NCBI RefSeq assembly: GCF_001419765.1
Contig: NZ_LIRK01000025.1
Coordinates: forward strand, 1 to 46,957
DNA from: Streptomyces torulosus
GTDB taxonomy: Bacteria > Actinomycetota > Actinomycetes > Streptomycetales > Streptomycetaceae
Length of the DNA: 46,957 nt
Reading direction: 5' to 3'
Under the pieces are notes generated by a model, which ran no database searches, had not been told where the DNA came from, and was given only the letters and a program-made list of their open reading frames with translations. Both the position numbers and the translations under genes were made by a program. Shown here in pieces: positions 25,130-32,164 of this stretch; position 1 is the stretch's first letter; the number at the start of each line of letters is the position of its first letter.

Positions 25130-25972
25130 GTGAGAGTGGGCCGAGTAGCGAGTTGCGTTCTGTCCAACGTCGCAGCAGAGCAGTGCAGTCAGGGCCATGA
25201 CCCCGATGCCCTGGTCCAGGTCGGCTCCTTCACGAAGATCCTCACCGGTACGCTGCTCATGCGACTGACGGCCGAGGGAACGGTGGACCTGGACGATCCG
25301 GTGGAACGCTGGCTGGACGCCCCCGGCGGTACCGGCATCACACTGCGCCGCCTGGCCGACCACACCTCCGGCCTTCCTCGCCTGCCTCCCGGCGTGCCGT
25401 ACACCAGGCGGGATCCCTACGCCGCGTTCAGCCACGAGGCCCTGCACCGAACCGTCGCCCGGCTCGACACCCTCACGGTCCGACCACCCGGTCAGGACCA
25501 GGAGTACTCGAACTTCGGCTACGCCGTACTCGGTGCGGCCCTCACGGCCGCCACCGCCACGCCGTTCGAGGAACTGATCCACCGGCACGTGCTGGAACCG
25601 CTCGAGGTCGAGGACGTGACCGCCGACCCGCCCGTCGAGCGACGTCTGATCGCCAGAGGCCTGCTCGGCCGGACGCGTCCGCCATGGACCATGAACGGCG
25701 CGATACTGCCGGCCGGCGGTCTCTGGGCATCGACGCGCGCCGTGGCGACGATCACCCAGGCCCTGCTGCTGAACCGGCGCCTGGGCGAACCGGCCCCGTC
25801 ATGGCAGCCCCTCGGCCGACTGCTCTGGCACAACGGCGCGACGAGAGGCGCCTCCGTCTTCGCCGGGGCACTCCCGGACACCGGAGCCTGGGTGGTGGTC
25901 CATCGCCTTGGCGGCTCACCGGACGTCACCGACCGAACAGCACTGCGACTCCTGACCCGCAATGAAGCATGA
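25130..25972 (+). CDS. Beta-lactamase-fold serine hydrolase (class C/DD-peptidase family)
   Basis: About 280 residues if the GTG at 25130 is used; another GTG at 25136 is equally possible, both behind GGAGA. The three active-site motifs are present: SFTK (nucleophile Ser and Lys), YSN in QEYSNFGYAVLG, and HNG in LLWHNGATRG at the KTG position. HTSGLPRLPPG is a further family mark. Members hydrolyse esters, D-amino-acid peptides or, rarely, beta-lactams. No signal peptide is seen and the segment before SxxK is short, so the protein is probably cytoplasmic. The stop overlaps the start of the next gene as ATGA, so the two are co-translated. Confidence 0.85.
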   Translation: MRVGRVASCVLSNVAAEQCSQGHDPDALVQVGSFTKILTGTLLMRLTAEGTVDLDDPVERWLDAPGGTGITLRRLADHTSGLPRLPPGVPYTRRDPYAAFSHEALHRTVARLDTLTVRPPGQDQEYSNFGYAVLGAALTAATATPFEELIHRHVLEPLEVEDVTADPPVERRLIARGLLGRTRPPWTMNGAILPAGGLWASTRAVATITQALLLNRRLGEPAPSWQPLGRLLWHNGATRGASVFAGALPDTGAWVVVHRLGGSPDVTDRTALRLLTRNEA

Positions 25973-26955
25973 CGAGGAGCCCGCACCGCATTGTCCCGCT
26001 CGAACTGAGGGAGTCCGGGCCCGGCTTGGCGGCGATCAGCAGTGCTCTGCGGCGCATTAGGCTGCGCCGACAGGTTGAGGCGGACGGTGGGGGCCATGTG
26101 GATGTCACTGAGCGCGAGTTGACCGATCCCTGGGAGGGCGTGCTGGTCGCTCCCGTCCGCGGTGGTGACATCGGTGTCCTGGTCCTGGCGGGATCAAGCG
26201 GGCGTGTCGAACGAGAGAGAGCACGCATCCTTGCCCAGCAGGGCATGACGGCCATGTCGATCCGCTGGTTCGGCGGACCCGGGCAGTCCCGGGGGATCTG
26301 CGAGATCCCACTGGAAACCTTCACCGCCGCCGTCGACCTCCTCCGGTTGAACGGGGCACGACGCATCGGCATCGTGGGCACTTCCAAGGGGGCTGAGGCA
26401 GCTCTGCTCACGGCAGTGCACGATCCACGCGTGGACGTCGTCATCGCGATGTCGCCCACATCTCGGGTCTGGTGCAACGTCGGACCGGGCCGCGACGGAG
26501 CACGACACCCCTATCGATCCTCCTGGACATGGCGAGAGCAGGCGCTGCCCTTCGTCCCGCTGGACGATTCCTGGACTTCTGCAGGGACGGACGGTGGGCC
26601 GGTCGCCATCCGCGGGTGGTACGAACTGAGCGAGCGGACGTTTGCCGATCTGCTCGCTCCAGCGGAGATCCCCGTGGATGACGCGCGGGCCGATCTGCTG
26701 CTTGTCGCAGGCGGCGACGATGCGATGTGGCCGTCTCTGCCCTTCGCCGAACAACTGGCGCAACGCCGACGCTCAGTCGGGGCCACGGTGCGTCTGATCG
26801 CCCGCCACGACGCAGGCCACCGCCCGCGTTTTCCCGGCGAGAGCCAGGCGCCGGCATCCCCCCACTTCCAGTACGGAGGCACGCCGGAAGCTGACGCGCT
26901 CTTGGGGACAACTGCCTGGCCACACGTCCTCGACGCGCTCCGGAGCAGGGGCTGA
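25969..26955 (+). CDS. Alpha/beta hydrolase of the BAAT C-terminal / acyl-CoA thioester hydrolase type
   Basis: 328 residues; the ATG at 25969 overlaps the stop of the serine hydrolase gene. The hydrolase core begins at about residue 58. The nucleophile elbow is IGIVGTSKGAEAAL with Ser, the acid lies in LLVAGGDDAMWPS, and the His in RHDAGHRPRFPG. The GTSKGAE elbow and the DDxxWPS acid turn are those of the BAAT_C family, which moves or hydrolyses acyl groups from thioesters. The N-terminal Ig-like domain of full BAAT proteins is absent or reduced to about 55 residues, so this is a core-only version. Coupled expression with a beta-lactamase-fold esterase suggests a shared acylated substrate; that is inference. 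Confidence 0.82.
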   Translation: MTRSPHRIVPLELRESGPGLAAISSALRRIRLRRQVEADGGGHVDVTERELTDPWEGVLVAPVRGGDIGVLVLAGSSGRVERERARILAQQGMTAMSIRWFGGPGQSRGICEIPLETFTAAVDLLRLNGARRIGIVGTSKGAEAALLTAVHDPRVDVVIAMSPTSRVWCNVGPGRDGARHPYRSSWTWREQALPFVPLDDSWTSAGTDGGPVAIRGWYELSERTFADLLAPAEIPVDDARADLLLVAGGDDAMWPSLPFAEQLAQRRRSVGATVRLIARHDAGHRPRFPGESQAPASPHFQYGGTPEADALLGTTAWPHVLDALRSRG

Positions 26956-27101
26956 CCTTCTCTCCGGTCGGCGCCGCGGGTTTGGGCCGGAACATCCCGG
27001 GCCTCGGTACCGCATGGCGCGAAATCCTTGATCACCTTGGCGCCCAAGCGGGATACGGTGCCGCCTGCCATATGCCATCCACTGCTTGAAAGGGCAACTC
27101 C

Positions 27102-27791
27102 ATGAGCACATTTGACGGTTCACCATCGGAGCCGACCGCGCAGCCTGAGGACCTTGAGCGGCTACTGGTCACCGCAGCGGATCTGGCCCACGCGAGCCTC
27201 GACGACTTCACTGAGCTGGCGTCGCCCTCGTCCGACGAGGACCCGCCGCCGATGACCGGTCCGACCCCGCAACTCACGGCCCTGCTGAACAGGGCGTTCA
27301 GCGACAAGGCCGCGAGAGAGGTCAGGACCTCGTTCATGAACGCCGACTCCTCGATCGTCGTCGACGAAGGGGTCTCGGAGCGGGCAGCAGGGGCTGCCGT
27401 GGCCTGGATGGCCGACATGCGGCAGGTGTACGCCCAGTGCGCCGCCTGGACGATGAACATCGGCGATCAGGAGATCACCGTCCAGGTGGTGGATCCGGCC
27501 GATGATCCGAGCGAGCCGCTCAAGGTGGAGCAGAGGTTCGGTGACGAGGCCTTGATGCGTACGATGCTCGCCGGTCCGGTCGGGCAGCAGGCCCAGATCA
27601 CCACCCTTCTGGTGCGCGAGGGTGACCGGGCTCTGGAACTGACGTTCCGTAGCTTGGCGGGCGAGCCCGGTGGGCCCGAGGCGGCGCGGCTCGCCACCGC
27701 GATGTCGAAGTTCCTTGCGCTGGCTCCGGCAAAGTTCCTGAGTCGGCCGCTCGGCCAGGGCCCTGGCTGTGCTGTCCGGGGACGTTGGTGA
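27102..27791 (+). CDS. Hypothetical protein, soluble, mixed alpha/beta
   Basis: 229 residues from the ATG at 27102 after an AAGG-type site. I do not recognise the family with certainty. The first about 60 residues are acidic and proline-rich (SPSSDEDPPPMTGPTP). The rest has helix-strand texture: an aligned stretch AAVAWMADMRQVYAQCAAWTMNIGDQEITVQVV and later TTLLVREGDRALELTFRSLAG. This recalls small sensor-like domains such as the PknH extracellular fold, but there is no membrane helix or signal peptide. Codon use is typical of the window. The last residues after FLSRPLG may be out of frame relative to relatives. It lies alone, 146 bases after the BAAT-type gene. Confidence 0.65.
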   Translation: MSTFDGSPSEPTAQPEDLERLLVTAADLAHASLDDFTELASPSSDEDPPPMTGPTPQLTALLNRAFSDKAAREVRTSFMNADSSIVVDEGVSERAAGAAVAWMADMRQVYAQCAAWTMNIGDQEITVQVVDPADDPSEPLKVEQRFGDEALMRTMLAGPVGQQAQITTLLVREGDRALELTFRSLAGEPGGPEAARLATAMSKFLALAPAKFLSRPLGQGPGCAVRGRW

Positions 27792-27818
27792 CAGGCGACA
27801 CGCCTTGGCACAAGCGGT

Positions 27819-27980
27819 GATGCGCCCGCCGGCCACCAGTTGCGCGCCACCGCGCCGTAGTGCCCTGGCAAGCGGCGCTGCCCACAGGTTTTCGTAGACC
27901 AGAATGCCTGCGGAGTCACCGGGCTGGAGAACCGTGGCCGCCTCCTCCATGTCGTCCTGGCCGAGCAGAGCTCGGATGGT
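27819..27980 (-). pseudogene. C-terminal remnant of a small DUF6325/DUF1269-like protein
   Basis: About 54 codons on the minus strand read LQPGDSAGILVYENLWAAPL and RRGGAQLVAGGRI. This is the recognisable end of small actinobacterial proteins whose helix-strand unit has the form EPGSSAxLLVWENxWA...GGxLVxxGRI. The N-terminal half is missing and no start precedes it. It lies between two plus-strand genes and ends up against the start of the 108-residue protein. A decayed remnant; the family name is from memory. Confidence 0.55.
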
Positions 27981-28302
27981 GCATCTGACTTCCTTGACCG
28001 ACGAGCGGGTGCGGGCGGTGAGCGAGGCGCTGGGCCCGTACACGTGGCGACGGCTCACGCCCGAGATGGTCAGCCGTCGCGCGCTCTCCGCGATCGACCG
28101 TCCCGGAACGGCCGACCGGGAGCCGGCGGCTCGCCATGACGAACGGATCGGAGTACTCGTCGAGTTTCTGACCGGCTGCCGGTGGCGCTCACTGACAGTC
28201 GGCGCCGTGAGCCGCCAGATGGTGGCTGCCCTGGACTCATGGCGTCACGAAAGCCAGTGGCTCGAGATCGAGTTGCGCTGGCTGTCGGACGGAGACAGCT
28301 GA
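27976..28302 (+). CDS. Small helical hypothetical protein with an internal duplication
   Basis: 108 residues if the ATG at 27976 is used (MVHLTSLTDERVRAV); a longer reading from 27904 covers the remnant on the other strand and is unlikely. Two related units are visible: YTWRRLTPEMVSRRALSAID and CRWRSLTVGAVSRQMVAALD, each Trp-Arg-x-Leu-Thr followed by a helix. The rest is helical and ends EIELRWLSDGDS. No cysteines, no membrane helix, no known domain. The ribosome site is weak. Similar small proteins occur in Streptomyces, but I cannot give a function. Confidence 0.6.
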   Translation: MVHLTSLTDERVRAVSEALGPYTWRRLTPEMVSRRALSAIDRPGTADREPAARHDERIGVLVEFLTGCRWRSLTVGAVSRQMVAALDSWRHESQWLEIELRWLSDGDS

Positions 28303-28331
28303 GGCGCGGCGTGGAGACCCGGGCCGCACCA

Positions 28332-29651
28332 TCACTTCTCGGGTCGGTCCAGGGAGCCGAGCCTGCGCCGCCCTGGGGACTCGGGTACGGGTGCCTCCTC
28401 ACGCAGGCCGCGGGTGACGGCCGTGGCCTGCTCGTACCAGCGGCCGTACCGCTCGGCGAGGGCCACGGCCGAGGCGCCGTGCAGGAGGACGCTGAGGCCG
28501 ACGGTGACCGCGACCACTCTGCCCAGCAGTTCCACCCCTGGAACGTGCGCGGATTCCTCCACCACGAGCAGTCCCAGCACGACGGATGCGAGACCGCGCG
28601 GCCCGAACCACCCGATGTACGCCACCGTCGGTGCCAGCAGCCCGCTCCCGACGAGGGACAGGGCCACCGGCACCATCCTGACGACGGTGAGACTGAGCAG
28701 CGCGTACAGGACGATCCGCCAGCTCAGGTGCTCCAGCGCGGGGCCGAGGAGCACCGCCCCGAAGACCAGAAGACTGAGTGATGCCAGGAGTCCTCCGAGG
28801 TTCTCGGCGAACTCGGCCGTGCGGTCAGGGCTCTCCTCCTCGCGGCCGGTGCGGTGGTGGCGCAGGGCGAATCCGAAGGCGAACCCGGCGACCCAGGCGG
28901 CGATGAAGCCGCTGCCGTCCGTCACGACGCCGAGTCCGTACGCCGCCACCGCGACGGCCAGCACATGGACCTGCCGCCACTCCCGTGTGACCCATCCTCT
29001 GGCCCGGGACCACTGCAGCAGCCGGCCTCCCAGCCCACCGACCAGAAGGCCCAAGGCGGTGCTCAGGACGAGTGCGCGCCAGAAGACACCCCCCGCCCCC
29101 TCCTCCGCATAGAGCGTGCCGGGAATGGCGGCCAGGAACACGACGAAGAACGGCAGCACCATGCCGTCGTTCAGGCCGCTTTCCACATTCAGACCATGCC
29201 GTACGAGCGCCGGGACCCGGGGATGGGAGATGGCCGTCTTGCCCAGGGCGGCGTCAGTGGGTGCGAGGATCGCGCCGACCAGTGCGAGCTCCCACAGGGT
29301 CAGCCCCGGCAGCAATGGCCAGGCGAGCAGCCAGCCCGCCCCGATGCTCAGGGGCAGGCCGATGTCCAGCAGACGGCCCGGCAGAAAGCCCCCGGCCGCG
29401 AGGTCACGCCTGCGGACCGTCATGGCATCGGTGAACAGCACCAGGGTCAGCGCGGCTTCGAGAAGCGTGATGATCGGCGCGGTGTCATGCTCCAGGTCGA
29501 TGATGTCCAGCCCGGCTGGCCCGATGAGGATCCCGGAACCGACGAACACGATCGCCGACGACAGCGGCGTCGAGGACAGCCGACGCGAGAACAGTGCGTA
29601 CGCGGCAGTGACACCCGCCACCGCCACACCGGTCCATGCGGCACCGCTCAT
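28332..29651 (-). CDS. CPA1-type Na+(K+)/H+ antiporter (NhaP-like)
   Basis: 439 residues; the ATG at 29651 lies 8 bases after GGAGGA, preferred over an upstream GTG. Twelve or so membrane helices cover residues 5-400. The ion-binding helix is recognised as GAILAPTDAALGKT (Pro-Thr-Asp) followed by VESGLNDGMVLPFF, whose Asn-Asp are typical of CPA1 exchangers. Later helices have GSGFIAAWVAGFAFG and GWFGPRGLASVVLGLL, a well-known family block with the conserved Arg. The product exchanges monovalent cations for protons at the cell membrane. There is a short hydrophilic tail and no RCK domain. It stands alone; the ion (Na+ or K+) cannot be told. Confidence 0.92.
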   Translation of the reverse strand: MSGAAWTGVAVAGVTAAYALFSRRLSSTPLSSAIVFVGSGILIGPAGLDIIDLEHDTAPIITLLEAALTLVLFTDAMTVRRRDLAAGGFLPGRLLDIGLPLSIGAGWLLAWPLLPGLTLWELALVGAILAPTDAALGKTAISHPRVPALVRHGLNVESGLNDGMVLPFFVVFLAAIPGTLYAEEGAGGVFWRALVLSTALGLLVGGLGGRLLQWSRARGWVTREWRQVHVLAVAVAAYGLGVVTDGSGFIAAWVAGFAFGFALRHHRTGREEESPDRTAEFAENLGGLLASLSLLVFGAVLLGPALEHLSWRIVLYALLSLTVVRMVPVALSLVGSGLLAPTVAYIGWFGPRGLASVVLGLLVVEESAHVPGVELLGRVVAVTVGLSVLLHGASAVALAERYGRWYEQATAVTRGLREEAPVPESPGRRRLGSLDRPEK

Positions 29652-30249
29652 GCTCCGGTCCTCCGGATCCACCCGCCGGACATGCCTGGCGGATCGTCGA
29701 CTTGTGTGCGGCAGCGGCAGCCCGGCTGGTCCCTGTGAACGCTCGCTCGCCTTCTTCTACAGGTCGGCGAAGGACCGCGCGCCGACCTCTGCCGGGACAC
29801 GCCGGAGGGTGCCACCTCAGGGGTGCGACTGCGGAGCGTGGTCGCCGGGACCGGGGCTGTGTGGGCCGTTGTCCCGGGCGGCGCAGACCGTCAGCGGCTG
29901 CGGTGAGCATGGGGCATTCCAGGCGACGTACACGCTGTGCGTGGTCACCGGAACCCGCCAGTTGGACCCGCCAGTTGGATTCGGCACTGCCCGTGGCCCG
30001 CCGGCAGTTGGCTGACGCCCTGTCACGACGACAGCCCCTTCACCACTGAACCACCACTGAACCAGCCCGGACCCGGCCGACGGCCGACGGCGGGTCCCGG
30101 CTGAGTATCTCGAGCGGACCTTCTACCTGAGTGAGCACACCTTCTACTTGAGGCCCCGTCGCACGGCTTCGCACCCGGTCTCCAGACCAGTTCCTGATCG
30201 AAACAGACCATCAGCCGATGACACACCGCGCGTCAGGCAGTTCCGCGCG
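29652..30249. other. Gene-free, repeat-rich intergenic stretch
   Basis: About 600 bases without a recognisable gene or remnant. It holds several short direct duplications: two tandem copies of ACCCGCCAGTTGG around 29945-29970, two of an 11-base CCACTGAACCA-like unit around 30040-30063, and the pairs listed separately at 30118 and 30226. Nothing here looks like a terminator or RNA gene. Confidence 0.5.
30118..30152. repeat. Phased direct repeat ACCTTCTACYTGAG
   Basis: Two 14-base copies at 30118-30131 and 30139-30152 differ by one base (C/T). Their starts are 21 bases apart, two helical turns, as in operators of tandem-binding regulators. No intact gene starts just downstream on either strand, so its role is unknown. 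Confidence 0.5.
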
Positions 30250-30259
30250 TCAGGCAGTT
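30226..30259. repeat. Tandem 17-base duplication at the end of the DUF2252 remnant
   Basis: CCGCGCGTCAGGCAGTT is repeated exactly at 30226-30242 and 30243-30259. The stop codon of the minus-strand remnant (30250-30252) lies in the second copy. Looks like replication slippage. Confidence 0.8.
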
Positions 30260-30455
30260 TCGGCAGGGACCCGTCCCGCCCGGATGGCCTCGACCAGGGC
30301 CTGGTGGTCCTTCTCGTTCTGGTCGGCGTACAGCTCGGCGAACGTCACCAGCGCACGGTCGAAGGCGTCGCCGCCGCCCAGGTGGCCGGCGATCGCGATC
30401 CGGTCACCGGAGCGGGCGTGGGCGCGGGCCAGGGTGGCACCGCACAGCCGGCCGA
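30250..30455 (-). pseudogene. C-terminal remnant of a DUF2252 family protein
   Basis: The minus strand reads CGATLARAHARSGDRIAIAG, then a short acidic loop, FDRALVTFAELYADQNEKDH and ALVEAIRAGR. This is the standard C terminus of DUF2252 proteins, about 400-450 residues, distantly kinase-like, with the LARAHARSGD motif. Only the last about 68 residues remain. The reading frame extends upstream to a GTG at 30528 that overlaps the stop of the 28-residue-repeat gene, but those residues do not resemble the family. Function of DUF2252 is unknown, and this fragment cannot fold alone. Confidence 0.75.
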
Positions 30456-30524
30456 ACAGCGCTCTTGGTGTCGTGCTCGGTGGCCGTCCTCGGAGAGGCC
30501 GCCGGCGGGGGCCGTCACCGGAGG

Positions 30525-30887
30525 TCACTCGGCGGTCAGTTCCGCGAGTTGCTCGGCCGCCGTGGCGTTGCCCCGGTCGGCGAGGCGCCGCAGCTCGTCC
30601 ATGTCGTCCTGTTCGGTGGCGAGTTCGATCAGCTGGTCGGTGGCTGTGGCGTTTCCGCCGTCCGAGAGGCGCCGAAGTTCTCCGAGGTCGCCTTGCTCCG
30701 CGGCGAGCTGGATGAGCTCATCGGCCGCGTCGGAGCTGCCCGCGTCCGCGAGGTGGCGCAACTCGTTCAGATCGCCGAGTTCGACGGCGAGCTCGATCAG
30801 TTCGTCGACCGCGCTGTGGTCGCCCTGCTCTGCCCGCTCCCGTAGGGCGGAGAGGGCCGACAGGGTGGTCGGGTCATGCCTGGTCAT
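30525..30887 (-). CDS. Helical repeat protein with 28-residue units
   Basis: 120 residues from the ATG at 30887; a TTG at 30896 is the alternative. After a short lead (MTRHDPTTLSALSALRERAE) the protein consists almost only of a 28-residue repeat with consensus (L/M)xELRxLxDxGxxxAxxxLIxLAxExxD: about three full copies and two partial ones. Each unit should form two antiparallel helices, giving a small solenoid like Sel1, TPR or HEAT-type scaffolds for protein binding. The copies are highly alike at the DNA level, so recent unit duplication is likely. The start lies 14 bases inside the end of the GbsR gene, so it is translated in the same operon. It may bind the regulator or its target; that is inference. 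Confidence 0.75.
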   Translation of the reverse strand: MTRHDPTTLSALSALRERAEQGDHSAVDELIELAVELGDLNELRHLADAGSSDAADELIQLAAEQGDLGELRRLSDGGNATATDQLIELATEQDDMDELRRLADRGNATAAEQLAELTAE

Positions 30888-31410
30888 CAGGGACAACCTC
30901 TCTGTGTGGGGCTGTTCGCGGGGGGTCGGTCAGTTGTCCCGAGGCGCGCAGTCCGTCGCGGTGTGCCTGCCACTCGTCGACCAGTCGGGGCAGGCGCTCG
31001 GCGAGGAACTCGGCCAGCGCGACCATCTCCGCCAGCGGGGCGCGGCGCTCCGGAGGGGCATCGGCGAGGAGTGCCAGGCCCTCCCGGAACAGTGCGGCGT
31101 GTTCTTGGTGGAGGGCGCCGTCGAAGTTCTGCGGCTGTCGGCTGTCCGGGTTCAGGCTCACCCGGTCCATGCGCTCACCTGCGGTGCGGGTGCGCCGGGC
31201 CATCCCGAAGTTCTCCAGCAGTTTGACCGCGCCCGTGATGGCGCTGCGGCTCGCCAGCAGTGCTTCGCCCAGTTCGTCGATCGATTGTCGCGGCGGGTCG
31301 CAGACGAACAGGTAGCCCAGCAGGCGTCCGGCCATGGGTGGGAAGCCGTACTGGCGGGCGTAGAAGCGGCCGACGTGGTCGGCGAAGAGTAGGTGGGCGT
31401 CGTTCGGCAC
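30874..31410 (-). CDS. GbsR/MarR-family transcriptional regulator
   Basis: 178 residues with a GTG start at 31410, behind a GAGG-type site. An ATG at 31458 is in frame but lies inside a large palindrome and has no ribosome site. The family is recognised by RFYARQYGFPPMAGRLLGYL, CDPPRQSIDELGEALLASRS (the recognition helix region, continuing ITGAVKLLENFGMA) and the wing. These are GbsR-type winged helices, known from osmoprotectant and stress control. Residues about 95-175 form the usual helical dimer region. The palindrome 17 bases upstream suggests autoregulation. The next gene overlaps its end by 14 bases. Downstream genes are the repeat protein and the DUF2252 remnant. Confidence 0.85.
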   Translation of the reverse strand: MPNDAHLLFADHVGRFYARQYGFPPMAGRLLGYLFVCDPPRQSIDELGEALLASRSAITGAVKLLENFGMARRTRTAGERMDRVSLNPDSRQPQNFDGALHQEHAALFREGLALLADAPPERRAPLAEMVALAEFLAERLPRLVDEWQAHRDGLRASGQLTDPPRTAPHREVVPDDQA

Positions 31411-31426
31411 GCTGCTGAAGATATCA

Positions 31427-31470
31427 CCCTCGACTGAGATGACAATTATTTGTGTCATCTCAGTCGAGGG
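31427..31470. promoter_or_regulatory. Perfect 18-base inverted repeat upstream of the GbsR gene
   Basis: CCCTCGACTGAGATGACA (31427-31444) and its exact reverse complement (31453-31470) flank the AT-rich spacer ATTATTTG. The inner part TGACA-N8-TGTCA has the size of a MarR-family operator. It sits 17 bases before the GTG start of the regulator, where it could serve as an autoregulatory site. A terminator for the gene at 31514 is a second option. Confidence 0.65.
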
Positions 31471-31526
31471 GTCAGGAGAGGCCGGTCAGGAGAGGCCGGT
31501 CAGGAGAGGCCGGTCAGGAGAGGCCG
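31471..31526. repeat. Four perfect tandem copies of a 14-base unit
   Basis: GTCAGGAGAGGCCG occurs four times without change, directly next to the palindrome. On the minus strand each copy can read Gly-Leu-Ser-stop; the stop of the 172-residue membrane protein (31514-31516) is in the fourth copy. The other copies lie just after it. Confidence 0.92.
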
Positions 31527-32032
31527 GAGGCCCTCAGCACCGCTCGCGTGGTCTCGTCGTCGATCCGGTGACCGAGCTGTTCCAGGACGTCCGTGCCTTG
31601 GAGGAGCGTGCCGCGTTCGACGGAGCGGCGGACGCCGGTGTCGAGCTCGTGCCAGATCAGTGGGTTGGCGGCAAGGGCGCCAGAGTCGACTTCCAGGCGG
31701 TGGCCGTGTGCGTCGTGCAGGACCAGGCAGGAGGAGACCACCCCGTACTGGCGTGCTGCCACCAAGGCATCCGTACATACAGTGTGCTGTCGCCAGGGGC
31801 TGGTGACCGTCAGCCACCCGAGGCCCGCGGTCACCCGGGGTGGCAGCAGGACGATGAGGACGACGGCGGACAGGGTGATCCACAGCAGGGCGCGGGGGAG
31901 CGTCAGGCTTCCCGCGTCCCGGTCGACCAGCAGGGACATGGCGCAGAACAGCAGGGCGCAGGTCGTCGCGAAGCGGGCGCTGCCGCGCCAGTGGCGGTCG
32001 CCGGCCGGGCTCGGAGGTCTGTTCCGCTGCAT
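31514..32032 (-). CDS. Small membrane protein of unknown function
   Basis: 172 residues from the ATG at 32032; the ribosome site is weak. Residues about 20-70 contain two membrane helices (FATTCALLFCAMSLLV and LLWITLSAVVLIVLLPP). Residues 75-172 are a soluble domain beginning GLGWLTVTSPWRQHTVCTDAL, with SCLVLHDAHGHRLEVDSGALAANPLIWHEL in the middle and a helical end. The layout, with a PH-like strand pattern in the soluble part, is seen in conserved Streptomyces proteins without known function. The CCGTCA direct repeats upstream, shared with the kdp promoter, suggest control by KdpE or a related regulator. The stop lies in the 14-base tandem repeat array. Confidence 0.75.
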   Translation of the reverse strand: MQRNRPPSPAGDRHWRGSARFATTCALLFCAMSLLVDRDAGSLTLPRALLWITLSAVVLIVLLPPRVTAGLGWLTVTSPWRQHTVCTDALVAARQYGVVSSCLVLHDAHGHRLEVDSGALAANPLIWHELDTGVRRSVERGTLLQGTDVLEQLGHRIDDETTRAVLRASGLS

Positions 32033-32070
32033 GCCGCCGACGCTGGGCGGCCGGCCGGGGCCGGCAACTG

Positions 32071-32134
32071 CCGCTGACGGGATCCTGACGGCGTACGGGT
32101 GAATCCTGACGGGGTCCTGGCGAGATCTTGACGG
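32071..32134 (-). promoter_or_regulatory. Phased CCGTCA direct repeats upstream of the 172-residue membrane protein gene
   Basis: On the minus strand: CCGTCAAGAT (32134-32125), CCGTCAGGAT (32112-32103), CCGTCAGGAT (32091-32082) and CCGTCAGCGG (32080-32071). Start-to-start distances are 22, 21 and 11 bases, i.e. one or two helical turns. OmpR/KdpE-type regulators bind such direct repeats. The same CCGTCA core at 11-base phase precedes kdpF, in the same orientation relative to its gene. No clear -10 is visible. Confidence 0.55.
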
Positions 32135-32164
32135 GCCTGAGGGGGCTGAGAGGGCGCGCCGGTG

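Noticed and set aside
25130..25972. True beta-lactamase
   Set aside because: SxxK, YxN and HNG are present, but there is no signal peptide and the family is mostly esterases and peptidases.
31411..31458. ATG at 31458 as start of the GbsR-type gene
   Set aside because: It lies inside the inverted repeat, lacks a ribosome site, and adds residues not seen in the family.
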